64,000 bases of DNA from Schlegelella_A sp036272325 (lineage in GTDB: Bacteria > Pseudomonadota > Gammaproteobacteria > Burkholderiales > Burkholderiaceae_C), in contig DATAYY010000033.1 of NCBI GenBank assembly GCA_036272325.1, forward strand, positions 25,031 to 89,030, written 5' to 3'. Numbering within the stretch: position 1 is the first letter of the stretch; each line of letters opens with the position of its first letter. The notes beneath the pieces were generated by a model. The model saw only the letters and a program-made list of their open reading frames with translations, ran no database searches and was not told where the DNA came from. The translations under genes and the position numbers were made by a program. Positions 51,512 to 59,889 of this stretch are shown here, piece by piece.

Positions 51512-52477
51512 ATGAACGATTTTCACGCGCCGCGGTGGCTGCCGGGCGGCCACGCGCAGACGATCTGGCCGGCCCTGTTCAGCCGGCGCTTCGACGGCGT
51601 CCGGCCGCAGTTCCGGCGCGAGCGCTGGCCGACGCCTGACGGCGACTTCGTCGATGTCGACTGGCTCGGCGAAGACTCTGGTGCGCCCCTGCTCATTCTC
51701 TTCCATGGCCTCGAAGGATCGTCCCGGAGCCATTACGCCGAAGCGTTCGCCGCGGATGCGCGGCGACGCGGGTGGCGTTACGCGGTGCCGCACTTTCGCG
51801 GTTGCTCGGGCGAGATCAACCTCGCGCCGCGCGCCTACCACTCGGGCGACCACGAGGAGATCGGCTGGATGCTCGATCGCTTTCGCACGCTGCACGGCGG
51901 CGCCGTGGTCGCGGTCGGGATTTCGCTCGGCGGCAACGCGTTGCTGCGTTTTGCCGAGGAGGCCGGCGCTGCTGCCGCGACGCCCGTGCGCGCGATCGCT
52001 GCGGTGTCGGCGCCGCTCGATCTCGCCGCCGGCGGCCGCGCGATCGGCCGCGGCTTTGGGCGTCAGGTCTACACGCGCATGTTCCTGCGCACGATGAAGA
52101 AGAAGGCGCTCCTCAAGCTGCACCAGCACCCGCGTCTCTTCGACGCCAACGCGATGCGTGCCGCGCGCGACCTGCGCGACTTCGACGACGTCTTCACCGG
52201 CCCGCTGCACGGCTTCGCCGGCGCCGACGACTACTACGCTCGCAGCTCGGCGAAGACCGGGCTCGCGCGCATCCGGGTCCCGACATTGGTGCTGAACGCG
52301 CTGAACGACCCGTTCCTGCCCGCGTCCGCGCTGCCGCGACCCGGCGAGGTCGGCCGGAGCGTGACGCTCTGGCAGCCTGCGCACGGCGGCCACGTCGGCT
52401 TCGCGGCGGGGCCGTGGCCGGGGCGGCTGCAGCCGCTTCCGGAAGCCGTCGCGGGATGGCTCGCCCGACATCTTTGA
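51512..52477 (+). CDS. yheT: Alpha/beta-hydrolase, YheT family
   Basis: A 321-residue hydrolase with the YheT start PRWLPGGHAQTIWPALF, oxyanion region LFHGLEGSSRSHY near residue 60, nucleophile serine in VGISLGGNALLRF near 135, the acid in NALNDPFLP near 265 and the catalytic histidine in AHGGHVGF near 295. YheT enzymes are esterases of unknown natural substrate. The start is 11 bases after the NTF2-like stop. Confidence 0.93.
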   Translation: MNDFHAPRWLPGGHAQTIWPALFSRRFDGVRPQFRRERWPTPDGDFVDVDWLGEDSGAPLLILFHGLEGSSRSHYAEAFAADARRRGWRYAVPHFRGCSGEINLAPRAYHSGDHEEIGWMLDRFRTLHGGAVVAVGISLGGNALLRFAEEAGAAAATPVRAIAAVSAPLDLAAGGRAIGRGFGRQVYTRMFLRTMKKKALLKLHQHPRLFDANAMRAARDLRDFDDVFTGPLHGFAGADDYYARSSAKTGLARIRVPTLVLNALNDPFLPASALPRPGEVGRSVTLWQPAHGGHVGFAAGPWPGRLQPLPEAVAGWLARHL

Positions 52478-52505
52478 GGACATCCGGGCGGAGCAGAATC
52501 GCGCC

Positions 52506-53054
52506 ATGGACGACATCGTCGCCGCCGCGCTCAAGAAGTGGCCCAACGTACCGCACTGCTACGGCTGGCTTGCGCTCGACGCGCGCGGTGACTGGTACAT
52601 GCGCGACGACCGCATCCAGGCGGCGGGGCCGTTCCCGCGCGTCAAAGGCAGCCGCATCGATCACGAGAAGCTGCGCGAGTTCATCGCCCGCAATTACGCC
52701 GTCGACCCGGGCGGTGCGTGGTTCTTCCAGAACGGCCCGCAGCGGGTCTATGTCGAGCTCGAAGCGGCGCCGTGGATCTGGCGGTTGCAGCCCGATCCGA
52801 CCTCGAGCGTCGTCGTCACCAGCCACACGGGATTGCCCGCGGCGCCCTCGGGCGAGGCGTTCCTCGACGACCTGGGGCGGCTCTTCCTCGTCGCCGATCT
52901 CGGCCTCGGCATCGTCCACACGCTCGACATGGGCGCGGCGAGCGATGCGGTGGAGCGCGGCGTCTGGCGGCCGCGCGAGATCGCGTTCGCGACTCTCGTC
53001 GAGCGGTTCGGCTACCGCCTGAGCCCTGCTGCCGAACGCGCCGCGTCGGCGTGA
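52506..53054 (+). CDS. Conserved betaproteobacterial protein of unknown function
   Basis: A 182-residue protein starting MDDIVAAALKKWPNVPHCYGWLALDARGDW, a start I recognise from a conserved family that often follows yheT; I am unsure of its DUF number (DUF2944 or DUF2946). It continues AAGPFPRVKGSRIDHEKL, AWFFQNGPQRVYVELE and SHTGLPA. No catalytic motif, signal or membrane segment is visible, so it is probably cytoplasmic. It ends 44 bases before the convergent cytochrome gene. Confidence 0.82.
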   Translation: MDDIVAAALKKWPNVPHCYGWLALDARGDWYMRDDRIQAAGPFPRVKGSRIDHEKLREFIARNYAVDPGGAWFFQNGPQRVYVELEAAPWIWRLQPDPTSSVVVTSHTGLPAAPSGEAFLDDLGRLFLVADLGLGIVHTLDMGAASDAVERGVWRPREIAFATLVERFGYRLSPAAERAASA

Positions 53055-53058
53055 AAAG

Positions 53059-53075
53059 GCCGGCCCGCGGCCGGC
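53059..53075 (-). terminator. Terminator of the cytochrome c gene
   Basis: GCCGGCC at 53059-53065 pairs with GGCCGGC at 53069-53075 around a 3-base loop. On the minus strand the stem is followed by TTTT (AAAA at 53054-53057 on the plus strand), the layout of a rho-independent terminator just after the cytochrome stop. Confidence 0.65.
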
Positions 53076-53097
53076 TCGTCCCGAGGCGCTTCGCCGC

Positions 53098-54021
53098 CTA
53101 TTTCGCCGCGCTCACCATGTAGGTGACGACGGCCTTGATGTCGGCGTCGCTCGCGCTCGAGCCGCCCTTCGGCGGCATCGCACCTTTGCCCTTGATCGCG
53201 CTCGCGGTAAGCGCGTCGATGCCCTGGCCGACGCGCGGCGCCCACGCCGCCTTGTCGCCGACCTTCGGTGCGCCGGCAACGCCGGTCGCGTGGCAGGCGC
53301 TGCAGACTTGCTCGAAGAGCGCGGGCGGAGCGGACGTCGCCGCCGTTGTCGCCGCGCCCGTCGTCGCCGCGGCGACCTGTGTCTTGGCCGGCATCGCCGC
53401 GGGCATCGCTTCCGTGCGACCGGTGTCGGGCTTGGCGGCGCTGGCTGCTGCGGCGACTGTTGTCGTCGCTGAAGCGGCGCTGGCCGTCGTCGCTGCCGTC
53501 GCCGCCGGCGGCGCCGGCTCGGGGAAGGTGCCGCCGGCCTTGCCCGTCATGTAGACAACGGCGCGCGCAATCTCGTAATCGCTGAAATCACCGCCGCTTT
53601 GCTGCGGCATCTGGCCCTTGCCGGCGAGCGCCGAGTGCACGAGCGCGTCGAAGCCGGTCTTGATGCGAGGTCCCCATGCTGCGGCGTCGCCGAGCTTGGG
53701 CGCGCCGAGCGCGCCGGACGCGTGGCAGGCGCTGCACTGCGCGGTGAACACCTGCTCGCCGGTCTTCAGCGACGCCAGATCGGAAGCGTCCTTCACTTCG
53801 ACGACGCCGACGGGCCGGATCCGCGCGGCCACCGCAGACGCGCTCATCGCGTCGCTGCCTGCCGCCGGTCGGTGGCTGCTGGTGACGTACATGACGAGCA
53901 GGATGATGCCGAAGATCGGCACCACGAAGGCGTAGAAAACGGCGAGGATGAGCTGCTTGGGAGTCTTGATCGGGCCTTCGTGCGGGCCGTCGATCTCGTT
54001 GGTGTCGTGCGCTGCGGTCAT
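53098..54021 (-). CDS. Membrane-anchored two-domain cytochrome c
   Basis: A 307-residue protein anchored by a helix at about residues 24-46 (LILAVFYAFVVPIFGIILLV), with two class I cytochrome c5-type domains. Haem sites are CSACH at 96-100 and CSACH at 240-244, each with a later methionine in KGQMPQQSGG and KGAMPPKGGS. The domains are joined by a long alanine/threonine-rich linker (about 164-230). It should carry electrons in the periplasm. The ATG at 54021 follows a likely -10 box at 54099-54104. Confidence 0.93.
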   Translation of the reverse strand: MTAAHDTNEIDGPHEGPIKTPKQLILAVFYAFVVPIFGIILLVMYVTSSHRPAAGSDAMSASAVAARIRPVGVVEVKDASDLASLKTGEQVFTAQCSACHASGALGAPKLGDAAAWGPRIKTGFDALVHSALAGKGQMPQQSGGDFSDYEIARAVVYMTGKAGGTFPEPAPPAATAATTASAASATTTVAAAASAAKPDTGRTEAMPAAMPAKTQVAAATTGAATTAATSAPPALFEQVCSACHATGVAGAPKVGDKAAWAPRVGQGIDALTASAIKGKGAMPPKGGSSASDADIKAVVTYMVSAAK

Positions 54022-54098
54022 CCGGTCCTCGAAGGAGTTCGACGACGCGAAGAGGCGGCACGCACCGCCGCAAGAAGTCGATTCGCGTCGAACCGGAA

Positions 54099-54104
54099 AT
54101 TATA
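54099..54104 (-). promoter_or_regulatory. -10 element (TATAAT) upstream of the cytochrome c gene
   Basis: The minus strand reads TATAAT at 54104-54099, the consensus -10 box, about 78 bases before the cytochrome start, in otherwise GC-rich sequence. I see no good -35 box at 17 bases. Confidence 0.4.
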
Positions 54105-54164
54105 GGGGCGCGACTTTCGGCGCCCGAGCGGCGCACGACCTCGCTGGTAGACTGCAAGGCCGCT

Positions 54165-54240
54165 GCGCCCGTAGCTCAATGGATAGAGTACTGCCCTCCG
54201 AAGGCAGGGGTTGCAGGTTCGATCCCTGCCGGGCGCGCCA
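54165..54240 (+). tRNA. tRNA-Arg (anticodon CCG)
   Basis: A 76-base cloverleaf: acceptor GCGCCCG at 54165-54171 pairs with CGGGCGC at 54230-54236, followed by G and an encoded CCA at 54238-54240. The anticodon stem CTGCC/GGCAG encloses loop CTCCGAA, anticodon CCG, reading the CGG arginine codon, which is common in this GC-rich genome. The T arm contains GGTTCGATCC. It lies between the divergent cytochrome gene and a convergent PEP-CTERM gene. Confidence 0.97.
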
Positions 54241-54254
54241 GATCGTCGCCGCAG

Positions 54255-55304
54255 TCAGCGCGTCCCTCTGCGGCGTGCGACCGCGCCGAGCAGCCCCAAC
54301 CCCGCAAGCATCAGCACATAGGTTTCCGGCTCGGGGACACCGGGCATGATCAGGTCGGCGGTGACGAAGATGCCGTCTTCCGGTTGGGCCGGGAACATCC
54401 CGATCTGCGTGACCACGAAGGCGCTGGTCCCGGTGTCGTAGTGGACGTCCCACACCTGGTGGCCGGTCTCTCCCGTGACGACGGCGTCGCCGAGATAGGA
54501 CGTGAACTGCGATGCGCCGGCCCTGATGATGTCGCTCGCGTAGTTTGCGGCGTAGAAGCCTTCGACGGCGCTGCCGCTGCTGCCGAGGTTGAGCGGAACG
54601 AAGCTCACCATCTCCGCGCTCGGCAAGCCAGTCACGGCCGTGGTCATGTTTCCGTTCGGCGCGATGGCGCGCAGGACGCCGCTGCCTTCCGATGCGACGA
54701 AGAGCGTTCCCGCAGCGAACGTGCCGAACGCCTGCGGCGCGAAGCTGAGCCCTTCCGCGTCCTCGCCGACGCTGGCGAGCAGCGAGGCGACGCCGGTGTT
54801 GCTGACGCGATAGATGTTGCCCGCGTTGGTCGCGACGATCATCTGGTTGCCGTAGAGGCCAAACGGGTCGAACGCGATGCTGCGAACGCCACCGATGAGC
54901 CCGGTCGCAAATACTCCCTGCGACGAACCGTCGTGCGCGACGCGAACGACCGTCCCGCCGGCTTCCGAGCCGGCGAAGACGTCGCGTGGCCCGAAGCCGC
55001 CGAGGCCGAGTGACGCGTTCACATAGATCTCGCCACTGAACCCCGCGATCGGTGCGCCGAACTTCTGCACGTTGCCGCCGGTGAGGTCGGTCGAATAGAG
55101 CTGGTTGTTGTTGGTGCCGAAGTAGACCGAGCCGACGAACTTGTCGCCGGCATACGCGAATCCAATCGTCGCGTTGTTGCCGAGCGTCGTGTTGAGCGAA
55201 GACGTGGTCACGAACTCGCCGAAGCTGAGCGGGGCGGCATGAGCGGGGAGCGCGAATGCCGCCAGCGCGGCGAAACCACAGGGGAGAGCGAGACGAGCGC
55301 GCAT
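54255..55304 (-). CDS. PEP-CTERM surface protein with beta-propeller
   Basis: A 349-residue exported protein: signal peptide (residues 1-24, ending PAHA), a repeating propeller-like body (FGPRDVFAGSEAGGTVVRVA, GVRSIAFDPFGLYGNQMIVATNAG, FAAGTLFVASEGSGVLRAI) and a C-terminal PEP-CTERM signal VPEPETYVLMLAGLGLLG with basic tail ARRRGTR. The start at 55304 has GGAGGA five bases upstream. Exosortase should process the tail; no exosortase gene is in the window. It ends 15 bases from the tRNA. Confidence 0.88.
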   Translation of the reverse strand: MRARLALPCGFAALAAFALPAHAAPLSFGEFVTTSSLNTTLGNNATIGFAYAGDKFVGSVYFGTNNNQLYSTDLTGGNVQKFGAPIAGFSGEIYVNASLGLGGFGPRDVFAGSEAGGTVVRVAHDGSSQGVFATGLIGGVRSIAFDPFGLYGNQMIVATNAGNIYRVSNTGVASLLASVGEDAEGLSFAPQAFGTFAAGTLFVASEGSGVLRAIAPNGNMTTAVTGLPSAEMVSFVPLNLGSSGSAVEGFYAANYASDIIRAGASQFTSYLGDAVVTGETGHQVWDVHYDTGTSAFVVTQIGMFPAQPEDGIFVTADLIMPGVPEPETYVLMLAGLGLLGAVARRRGTR

Positions 55305-55367
55305 ACGTTCCTCCATCGTTGGGCAGAGGGCGACTTTGCGCCTGCGAAGGCGCCACCGCAATGAAAA

Positions 55368-55391
55368 CGGCCCCCGCGATTGCGGGGGCCG
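55368..55391 (-). terminator. Rho-independent terminator of the tannase-like gene
   Basis: CGGCCCCCGC at 55368-55377 and GCGGGGGCCG at 55382-55391 form a perfect 10-bp stem with a 4-base loop. On the minus strand the stem is followed by TTTT. It lies downstream of the lipoprotein stop at 55428. Confidence 0.8.
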
Positions 55392-55395
55392 CTCG

Positions 55396-55416
55396 GGGCC
55401 GGCGCGTCGCCGGCCC
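55396..55416 (-). terminator. Second tandem hairpin after the tannase-like gene
   Basis: GGGCCGGCG at 55396-55404 pairs with CGCCGGCCC at 55408-55416 around three bases, directly before the main terminator in the direction of transcription. It probably protects the mRNA end or reinforces termination. Confidence 0.5.
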
Positions 55417-55427
55417 GAAGGCGCTGA

Positions 55428-57863
55428 TCAGAGCGCCGTCGACACCGGCGCCGGCGGCAGCGGGACACCACCAGGACCGGCTGCGAACGTCAGCGGCGAA
55501 GCCGGATCCTGCTGGCTGACGCCAGGCTTCGTCCAGTCGCAGACCCCGTTCGGGAAGACCGCGTTCAGGCGGGTCATCTGGCCGGCCGTGAACGTGATGC
55601 CCGGATAGTCGGCGGGGTCGATCGCCTTCAGCGTGCACTTCATGATGTCCTCGGCCAGCGGGCCGCCGGCGACCTGGCGCGGCGACGAGTTCGCCTTCAG
55701 GTGCGGATCGGTGTCGCACACGGTGAAGTCGGTGATCTTGGTCGAGAACGTCGTGTCGGTCGTCAGGTAGCAGAAGTCGAACGCCGTTGCCGGCTTCGCG
55801 GCGATCACGGCGGCCTGCGCGTGCGCGCCGTTGACGAAGGTCTTGGGCGAGGCGCTCATCAGGCTCGTCATCCAGGTGTCCATCGTCGTCAACGATGTCT
55901 GCATGATCCCGGACGCGAGCGGCGGTGTCAGGCCCGTGCCGTAGCGCCACATCACCTGGTTGCCATGGCTACCGGTATCCGACTTCGCGTCGAGGCGCGC
56001 GCGCTCGGAGAAGCTGCGCCAGATGTAGTGGATGCCCTGCTCGTCGTAGCCACGCCAGTCGATGATCGCCACTTGACCGAGCGTCTTGCCGCTCGAGATG
56101 AGGCCGGATCGGTAGGCGATGTCGAGCGCCGACGGGTCGGCAATGGCGCGGGCCGCGGAAAGGTTCGAGTCGGCGTCGATGCCGCCGATCTTCTCGTTCA
56201 GCGTCACGAACTCCTCGGCCGAGATGGTCCCGGCGACGAGCGCCTTCAGGCCGTACTGGATACCGTCGTTGTCGAGCGGCTGCACCGCGCGGGTGCTGTT
56301 GGCGGGGATGCCGGCGGTCGTGCCCCAGACGGCGACCGAGAGGTCGGGTTGACCGCAGCGCGTGCCGTTCGGATTGGTCACCGGGTCGTAAACCTGCGAT
56401 GCCGGCAGCAGGCAGTTGTTGTGCACCGGACCGAACGGCCCGATCACGCCCGTGACCGGATCGAGCACGGCCTGGGTCACGTAGTTGCCGGGCTTGTTGA
56501 TGAAGCCGAACGAGTTGTTCCACGACTGGCAGCCGACCTGGTCCAGATGGCCTTCGATCGCCGCCTTCTTGGCGTTGATCTGCGCCGCCGTTAGGCCGGC
56601 CTGCAACGCCTGCCATTCGGGCTTCTGGTAGACATTGACGAGCATCACGCAGTCGGCAACTTCGAGGAGCGTTGTCACCGCATCGGGGTAGTCGCAAGAC
56701 ACCTGGATGCCGTCGAGCAGGCCCGGGTAGACCGAGGCAACCGTGTTCTGCAGGATCGAGCCGCCGGAACAGCCGTTGCTCATCGTGTACTTGATCTCGC
56801 CATACTGCTCGACGATGTGCTCCTTCATCATCATCGTCGTCTCGGCGGCGAGAACGGCGTTGGCGTTGTAGAGCTGGTCGGTGAGGCTGTTGTCGGCGAC
56901 GAGGTAGCCCATGCGAAGCGCCGAGTCGTCCTCCACGCCGCTGATGCCGTTGACGACCCAGTTCTGCTCGCTTCGAAACTGAAGCCGAGGCTGTCCGGCC
57001 GATGCTCCGTAGGTGTAGACAACCTTGCCGTTCCATTGCGGTTGCGGCGAGTTCGCCGTCCACGGCTTGGTCGGATCGAACAGGACCGCGATGTCGTAGA
57101 TGCCGCGGTTCATCGTCCCGCGCTCGACGCGGACGATGTACGGCACGATGAGGCCGTCGGAGGTCGTCGTCGACGCCACCGACGCCGCCGGCGTCGTGCC
57201 GACGACGTAAGGCTGCAGGCACGAGCTGGCCGGCGTTGTCGGGCTCGGGTTGGCGATCGTCGGCGACGGATCGGGGACGACCAGCGAGCACCCGCCGTCG
57301 CCCGCGGCGACCGAGAGCGGGGTCAGGGTGCGGTAGAAGAGCTTCGTCTCCGTCGCGATGTTGCATTGCGCATCGGTCGCGGCGGTCGTGAGGCCGCTCG
57401 CGTTGCTCCCTGGCGAGCTCGCCCCAGAGGCGGTCGGCACCGGTGTCGCGCAGATCCATGGCATCGTCTGCGCGCCGAGCAGCACCGGACCTCCGATCGG
57501 ATGGCTGGTGATGACGAGCTGCGCGCCGCCGAAGCTGCCGGTCATCGAGCTCACGGTGATCGTGTTGGCGCCGTTCTGAAGGCCGGTGACGAGGCCGATG
57601 GTGCGACCGTCGGAGCGGGTCGTGAACATCGGCGTGATCACGGTGCTGCCGAGGCTCACGCGCATGTCCGCCGCGAGTGCAGCAGGAAGCTTGATCTCGA
57701 CCAGCGCGTCGCCGCCGCTGACCAGGTCGGCGCGATTCGACAGTGTCACGATCTGCGGAGCGGCGCCCGGGTTGTTGTTGTTGTTGTCCCCGCCGCAGGC
57801 GGCGAGGACGGTAGAAATGACAATGGCAGCAAATGCTGCCGGCAGAGCGTAAGACCGATTCAC
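55428..57863 (-). CDS. Large exported lipoprotein, tannase/DUF6351-like alpha/beta-hydrolase
   Basis: An 811-residue protein starting at a GTG with AGGAGG six bases upstream. A lipoprotein signal ends in lipobox LAAC near residue 22, followed by an asparagine run. Residues 30-130 look like an immunoglobulin-type or carbohydrate-binding segment. The catalytic part carries YTMSNGCSGGSILQN with putative nucleophile S366, then PGLLDGIQVSCDYPD and many paired cysteines. The pattern fits the tannase/feruloyl-esterase superfamily, specifically proteins labelled DUF6351. It likely hydrolyses an ester outside the cell. The family assignment is from memory and the substrate is unknown. Confidence 0.75.
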   Translation of the reverse strand: MNRSYALPAAFAAIVISTVLAACGGDNNNNNPGAAPQIVTLSNRADLVSGGDALVEIKLPAALAADMRVSLGSTVITPMFTTRSDGRTIGLVTGLQNGANTITVSSMTGSFGGAQLVITSHPIGGPVLLGAQTMPWICATPVPTASGASSPGSNASGLTTAATDAQCNIATETKLFYRTLTPLSVAAGDGGCSLVVPDPSPTIANPSPTTPASSCLQPYVVGTTPAASVASTTTSDGLIVPYIVRVERGTMNRGIYDIAVLFDPTKPWTANSPQPQWNGKVVYTYGASAGQPRLQFRSEQNWVVNGISGVEDDSALRMGYLVADNSLTDQLYNANAVLAAETTMMMKEHIVEQYGEIKYTMSNGCSGGSILQNTVASVYPGLLDGIQVSCDYPDAVTTLLEVADCVMLVNVYQKPEWQALQAGLTAAQINAKKAAIEGHLDQVGCQSWNNSFGFINKPGNYVTQAVLDPVTGVIGPFGPVHNNCLLPASQVYDPVTNPNGTRCGQPDLSVAVWGTTAGIPANSTRAVQPLDNDGIQYGLKALVAGTISAEEFVTLNEKIGGIDADSNLSAARAIADPSALDIAYRSGLISSGKTLGQVAIIDWRGYDEQGIHYIWRSFSERARLDAKSDTGSHGNQVMWRYGTGLTPPLASGIMQTSLTTMDTWMTSLMSASPKTFVNGAHAQAAVIAAKPATAFDFCYLTTDTTFSTKITDFTVCDTDPHLKANSSPRQVAGGPLAEDIMKCTLKAIDPADYPGITFTAGQMTRLNAVFPNGVCDWTKPGVSQQDPASPLTFAAGPGGVPLPPAPVSTAL

Positions 57864-57981
57864 AAGGAGCCTCCTGTGCGCGCGCCGTTTGCGGCGCGCC
57901 GTTGTTAGAAGTGCGGATGCCGTAGCAACGTGCACTCCCAACGGGCGAGGTTCGCGTAGGGACTTCTCCGTAGTTGCCGCT

Positions 57982-59790
57982 TCACACTTCTTCACGCGCG
58001 TCGCGCGCGATCGAACGCGGCACTTCGATCGGCATCTCGAGCACGATCTGCGCCATCCCCTTTCCCAGCGGGTCGAGCCGGCGCGACGACATGCCGCCGC
58101 CATCGAGCGCCTGATGAAGCACGAAGTTGATCGCGGCGATGCCCGGCAGATGAAAGCGCTCGACTTCGCCGTGGACGAGATGGCCGAGCCAGCCCTTGAC
58201 GCGAATCGGCGTCAGGCGGTCCCAAAGCAGCGGCAGCCACTCGGCGCGGCGGGCGACGATGCCGACGTTCGAGAGATCGCCCTTGTCGCCGCTGCGCGCC
58301 CAGGCCAGCAGGACGAGCGGCACCCGCTCGGCGGTCTCAACGATGAGCGGCGCCGACTCGAGCGGCGGCACCACCGGTGGCGAGGGCCGCGGCACCGCGC
58401 CCCCGGCGAGCGGGATGTCGACCGCCTCGCGCCGATCGCCGATCGCGAACGAGACCGGCGCGGCGCGCTTGTCGAGCAGGAACGAGAACGGCTTGACGAG
58501 TGGCGCCACCTGCGGCCGGCCGCCGCCGGCGCCGGTCGTTCCGGGCGACCACGACGTTCCCGCCGGCGCGATTTCGCGCGCGAAGATCTCGAGCGCGCGG
58601 CGGTCGGCGTGGTCGGCGACGACGCGCATCATCACTTCGCGATTCGCGCTCGCCCGCGAATGCGGCCCGTACATCGCTTCGGCGCCGAGCACCTCGATGT
58701 GGGTCGCCGTGAAGTCGGCCAGGCCAGCGACCTTCAGCAGCCGGCGCACGCGCTCGACGATCGCGGCGCCGGTGCGCTCGGCCTTCTTCACCGCGTCGAT
58801 GCCGACGATGACGAGCGAGCCGACGCAGCGATATCCGTGCAACGCCGTCGCCGAGACCTTGTAGGTGTCGGTCGGCGGCAGGCCGCGGGCGCCGTGAACG
58901 CGGACGTGGCGGGCATCGTCCTGCTCGATCGCGACGTCGCGGAAATCGCAGATGACGTCGGGCAGCACGTACGCGCCGGGGTCGCCGATCTCGTAGAGAA
59001 GTTGCTCGCAGACCGCGCCGCGGGCGATCAGGCCGCCGGTGTCGACCGGCTTGGTGATGCGAAAGACGCCGTCGGCGCGGCACTCGGCGATCGGATAGCC
59101 GATCGTCGACCAGTCCGGAACCGATTCCCAGTCGGTGAAGAGGCCGCCGGTCGCCTGGCAGCCGCATTCGATGATATGGCCGACGAGGCTGCCGGCAGCG
59201 AGCAGGCCGTAGTCGGTCGCAGTCCAGCCGAACTCGTGCATCAGCGGCCCGAGCGCGAGCGCACTGTCGACGACGCGGCCGGTGACGACGATGTCGGCGC
59301 CGGCGGCGAGCGCGGCCGCGATCGGCAGCGCGCCGAGGTAGGCGTTGGCGCTGACGACGCGCTTGGGCAACGGCTCCCCGCTGTTCGCGTCGCGGATCCC
59401 GGCGGCGGCGAATCCGGCCGCCTGCGCGCTGACGTCGTCGCCCTCGACGACCGCGACCTTCAGCGCCAGCCCCGTCTCGGCGATCATCTTCTCGAGCGCC
59501 GCGACGCACGCGCGCGGGTGGATGCCGCCGGCGTTGCTCACGACCTTGATCTTCTTCGCCGCCAAGTCAGCCAGCACGGATCGCATCGCGACCTCGACGA
59601 AGTCGGTCGCGTAGCCGAGCTCGGGACGCTTGAGCCGCGCGCCGGCGAGGATTGCCATCGTCGTCTCGGCGAGATAGTCGAAGACGAGGTAGTCGACCTG
59701 GCCGGAGGCGACGAGCTGCGGCGCGGCGACGCGGCTGTCGCCCCAGAAGCCCGACGCGCCACCGATGCGAACGATCTTCTCGAGCGCCAC
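57982..59790 (-). CDS. AtuA/DUF1446-family acyclic terpene utilisation-like protein
   Basis: A 602-residue protein starting at a GTG preceded by GGGAGAAG. Residues 1 to about 455 match the AtuA/DUF1446 domain (RIGGASGFWGDSRVAAPQL, KIKVVSNAGGIHPRACVAAL, GADIVVTGRVVDSALALGPL, ECGCQATGG). The C-terminal about 110 residues are the AtuA-associated small domain (LVLLAWARSGDKGDLSNVG). The family occurs in terpene, leucine and other acyl-CoA degradation clusters but its reaction is not established. It is divergent from the epimerase-like gene. Frame upstream of 59790 is shadow of that gene. Confidence 0.9.
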   Translation of the reverse strand: MALEKIVRIGGASGFWGDSRVAAPQLVASGQVDYLVFDYLAETTMAILAGARLKRPELGYATDFVEVAMRSVLADLAAKKIKVVSNAGGIHPRACVAALEKMIAETGLALKVAVVEGDDVSAQAAGFAAAGIRDANSGEPLPKRVVSANAYLGALPIAAALAAGADIVVTGRVVDSALALGPLMHEFGWTATDYGLLAAGSLVGHIIECGCQATGGLFTDWESVPDWSTIGYPIAECRADGVFRITKPVDTGGLIARGAVCEQLLYEIGDPGAYVLPDVICDFRDVAIEQDDARHVRVHGARGLPPTDTYKVSATALHGYRCVGSLVIVGIDAVKKAERTGAAIVERVRRLLKVAGLADFTATHIEVLGAEAMYGPHSRASANREVMMRVVADHADRRALEIFAREIAPAGTSWSPGTTGAGGGRPQVAPLVKPFSFLLDKRAAPVSFAIGDRREAVDIPLAGGAVPRPSPPVVPPLESAPLIVETAERVPLVLLAWARSGDKGDLSNVGIVARRAEWLPLLWDRLTPIRVKGWLGHLVHGEVERFHLPGIAAINFVLHQALDGGGMSSRRLDPLGKGMAQIVLEMPIEVPRSIARDAREEV

Positions 59791-59889
59791 TGCAGCTTCT
59801 CCCGTCGTGAGAGCGAAGCGTAGCAACACGCGATGATCGGCGGCGGCGCGGCGCGCCGCTAAACTGATCCGATCCTTCGAGGCCTGCAC

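Noticed and set aside
57864..58103. Longer start for the tannase-like lipoprotein
   Set aside because: The extension lacks a signal peptide and crosses into the AtuA 3' end; the GTG at 57863 has AGGAGG and begins the lipoprotein signal.
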